30,000 nt of DNA, from positions 755,224 to 785,223 of the forward strand of contig KV908350.1 in assembly GCA_002005505.1 (NCBI GenBank), written 5' to 3'. Of the stretch, positions 28,770 through 30,000 are shown in pieces. Positions within the stretch are counted from its first letter, which is position 1. Each line of letters starts with the position of its first letter. Under the pieces are notes generated by a model. That model searched no databases. It had not been told where the DNA came from and saw only the letters and a list, made by a program, of their open reading frames with translations. A program made the translations under genes and the position numbers. The stretch comes from Botryococcus braunii. Lineage: Eukaryota > Chlorophyta > Trebouxiophyceae.

Positions 28770-29203
28770 GGCCACAAAGCGGGCGGACAGCAGTCAAAAT
28801 GGGTGGCGAAAGGCTGAAATAGCAGTTGAGGATTTTTTTTCCAACAATTTAGAAGGAAAAGTGAATATATTAGTCTCAGGCCTCAGGGCATTTTTTCCAA
28901 CATTTTGCTCAGGTTCAGTGCCTGCGGACAAAACCGTGATCAATCATCCTCGAGCAGCAACAAGTGAATAGTGCTCCACGAACTCCTTCCTTCCTTCCAC
29001 ATAAGCAGTTTACTAACAACCTACACAATTGTTGCAAGTACACTCCTTCCTTCCACACAAGAGGGTTTGGCAACTTCAGGGGAAAAAAAAAGTGAATATA
29101 CTTGCAAGTACATTCCTTCCTTCCACACAAGTGGGTTTGGCAACTTCAGAAAAAAAAAAAAAAAAAAAAAAGTGAAAAAAAAAAAAGTGAATATACTTGC
29201 CAC
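28629..29203 (+). repeat. 3' flank with short poly(A)-tailed units separated by GTGAATATACTTGC
   Basis: A 46-bp unit (GCAAGTACA.TCCTTCC then TTCCACACAAG.GGGTTTGG then CAACTTCAG) starts at 29034 and again at 29104, a 70-bp period. Each copy ends in an A-run followed by GTGAATATACTTGC (at 29092 and 29187); GTGAATATA also follows AAAA at 28861. The second A-run (about 22 A) is followed by GTG and another A-run. The arrangement resembles short retroposed copies flanked by a repeated target sequence. Confidence 0.75.
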
Positions 29204-29373
29204 TGGCAACAACCAGTGGTACACGGGACACCCTGGCAACTGGGACACGTGCAGACACTTCCAAGGCATGTGCAGACACTTTCAAGGTCTGGCCATGCTG
29301 TGATGCTTTGTGGGGCCGGCACGCAGCTGCCAACTGTCAGTTACAATGTTCTCAACTTGGCTATCCATTTACA

Positions 29374-29524
29374 ATAAAGAGCGAAGCCTATCCTAACCGC
29401 AATCCATTTGTCCACATGTGGTCTAGCCATTCTAGAACGCGTTGACTGGGCTATGCACGTAGGAGGCCTGGCTCGGGGCGAGGCTGCTCTGTGCAAGCTA
29501 GCTTTGTGCAAGCCTTCACTCTTC
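29374..29524. repeat. TAACCGCA-family repeat copy, possibly with a degenerate inverted end
   Basis: The left arm ATAAAGAGCGAAGCCTATCC followed by TAACCGCA (29374–29401) matches the MITE-like element at 16934. An inverted AAGCCTTCACTCTT at 29511–29524 could be the other end of a ~150-bp copy, but it lacks the CGGTTA part. Confidence 0.6.
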
Positions 29525-29623
29525 AAAATCTTTAGACTTAAAATAGTGAAGCAGTTCTGGATTATCACGCCATCAACAAGCATATCTCAGCTATCTCAAC
29601 TACCACTTTTGTAATTCAGACCA

Positions 29624-29691
29624 AAAAGTGAAGCATATCGCAACCGCAAACCAACAAATCCTACATGCTGGTACGCGGAAGCCAGGGGCCA
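29624..29691 (+). repeat. TAACCGCA-family dispersed repeat copy
   Basis: AAAAGTGAAGCATATCGCAA then CCGCA, followed by ACATGCTGGTACGCGGA and GCCAGGGGCCA, matches the interior of the element at 16936–17007 with scattered substitutions. Confidence 0.8.
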
Positions 29692-30000
29692 TTGTCACAC
29701 CCAGCAGCCAGAAGTAGCCGACGTTGCATTACTCACGTATATGGGCTGGGCTCACGTATACGGTATACTGCCTTTACAGTGCCTCCACCATGCTCGCTCG
29801 CCAATCTCATCACGCGTTACCAAGCTCTTCGAAGGGATTGGCCTGCAACATGCTCAATCGCCCAGGTCATTAGATAAGGCTGGGCCATAGCTACTCTCAG
29901 CTCCTGCACCTATGCTCTTACCGCAGACATCTGTCATGCTAATATCCCCTGTTGATGGGACTGGAAGACGTCAGCTCCTGGTGCTACTCGCTCCCCCTAT

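Larger units (their letters stand above)
29204..30000. other. Region without a recognised gene
   Basis: The main content is two further copies of the TAACCGCA repeat family (listed separately). The open frames are short and match nothing I know. Confidence 0.5.

Overview
This is a piece of nuclear DNA from a eukaryote with split genes and many repeats, most likely of the green lineage (a green alga with a large genome). Evidence for this: GT-AG introns can be traced with exact phase agreement; a predicted plastid-targeted protein resembles an uncharacterised plant/algal family that I recall; and simple-sequence repeats are very abundant. Assignment to a particular alga is inference. I saw no bacterial operon, rRNA or recognisable tRNA.

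Three protein genes lie on the minus strand. (1) 5268→2144: a five-exon gene for a 191-residue RRM protein of the NIFK/Nop15 family (60S ribosome biogenesis). Its last two introns carry a poly(C)/poly(A) tract, a 56-bp duplication and a 43-bp minisatellite. (2) 15078→7687: an eleven-exon gene for a 601-residue protein with a transit-peptide-like start, a degenerate zinc-ribbon region, a membrane hairpin and a coiled-coil tail. All ten junctions agree in phase. (3) about 23916→21598: a five- or six-exon 3' part of a gene I do not recognise, with an alternative reading through one very short putative intron.

On the plus strand, 24879–28628 holds an apparently intact non-LTR retroelement. Three and a half tandem ~150-bp units lead into a 1068-residue protein with an N-terminal zinc finger, a reverse transcriptase with YLDD, a CCHC knuckle and a C-terminal restriction-like endonuclease motif. 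Its 3' flank contains short poly(A)-tailed units separated by the same 14-bp sequence.

The rest is mostly repeats: long (CA/GT)n and (CT)n tracts; a cluster of four different tandem arrays between 19010 and 21127, ending in a 36-bp array with a five-unit higher-order pattern; an inverted-repeat (MITE-like) family around the motif TAACCGCAC; clusters of perfect hairpins near 16.2 and 16.7 kb; and recurring homopolymer junctions of the form C(n)A(m). The three host genes show no obvious functional link to one another.
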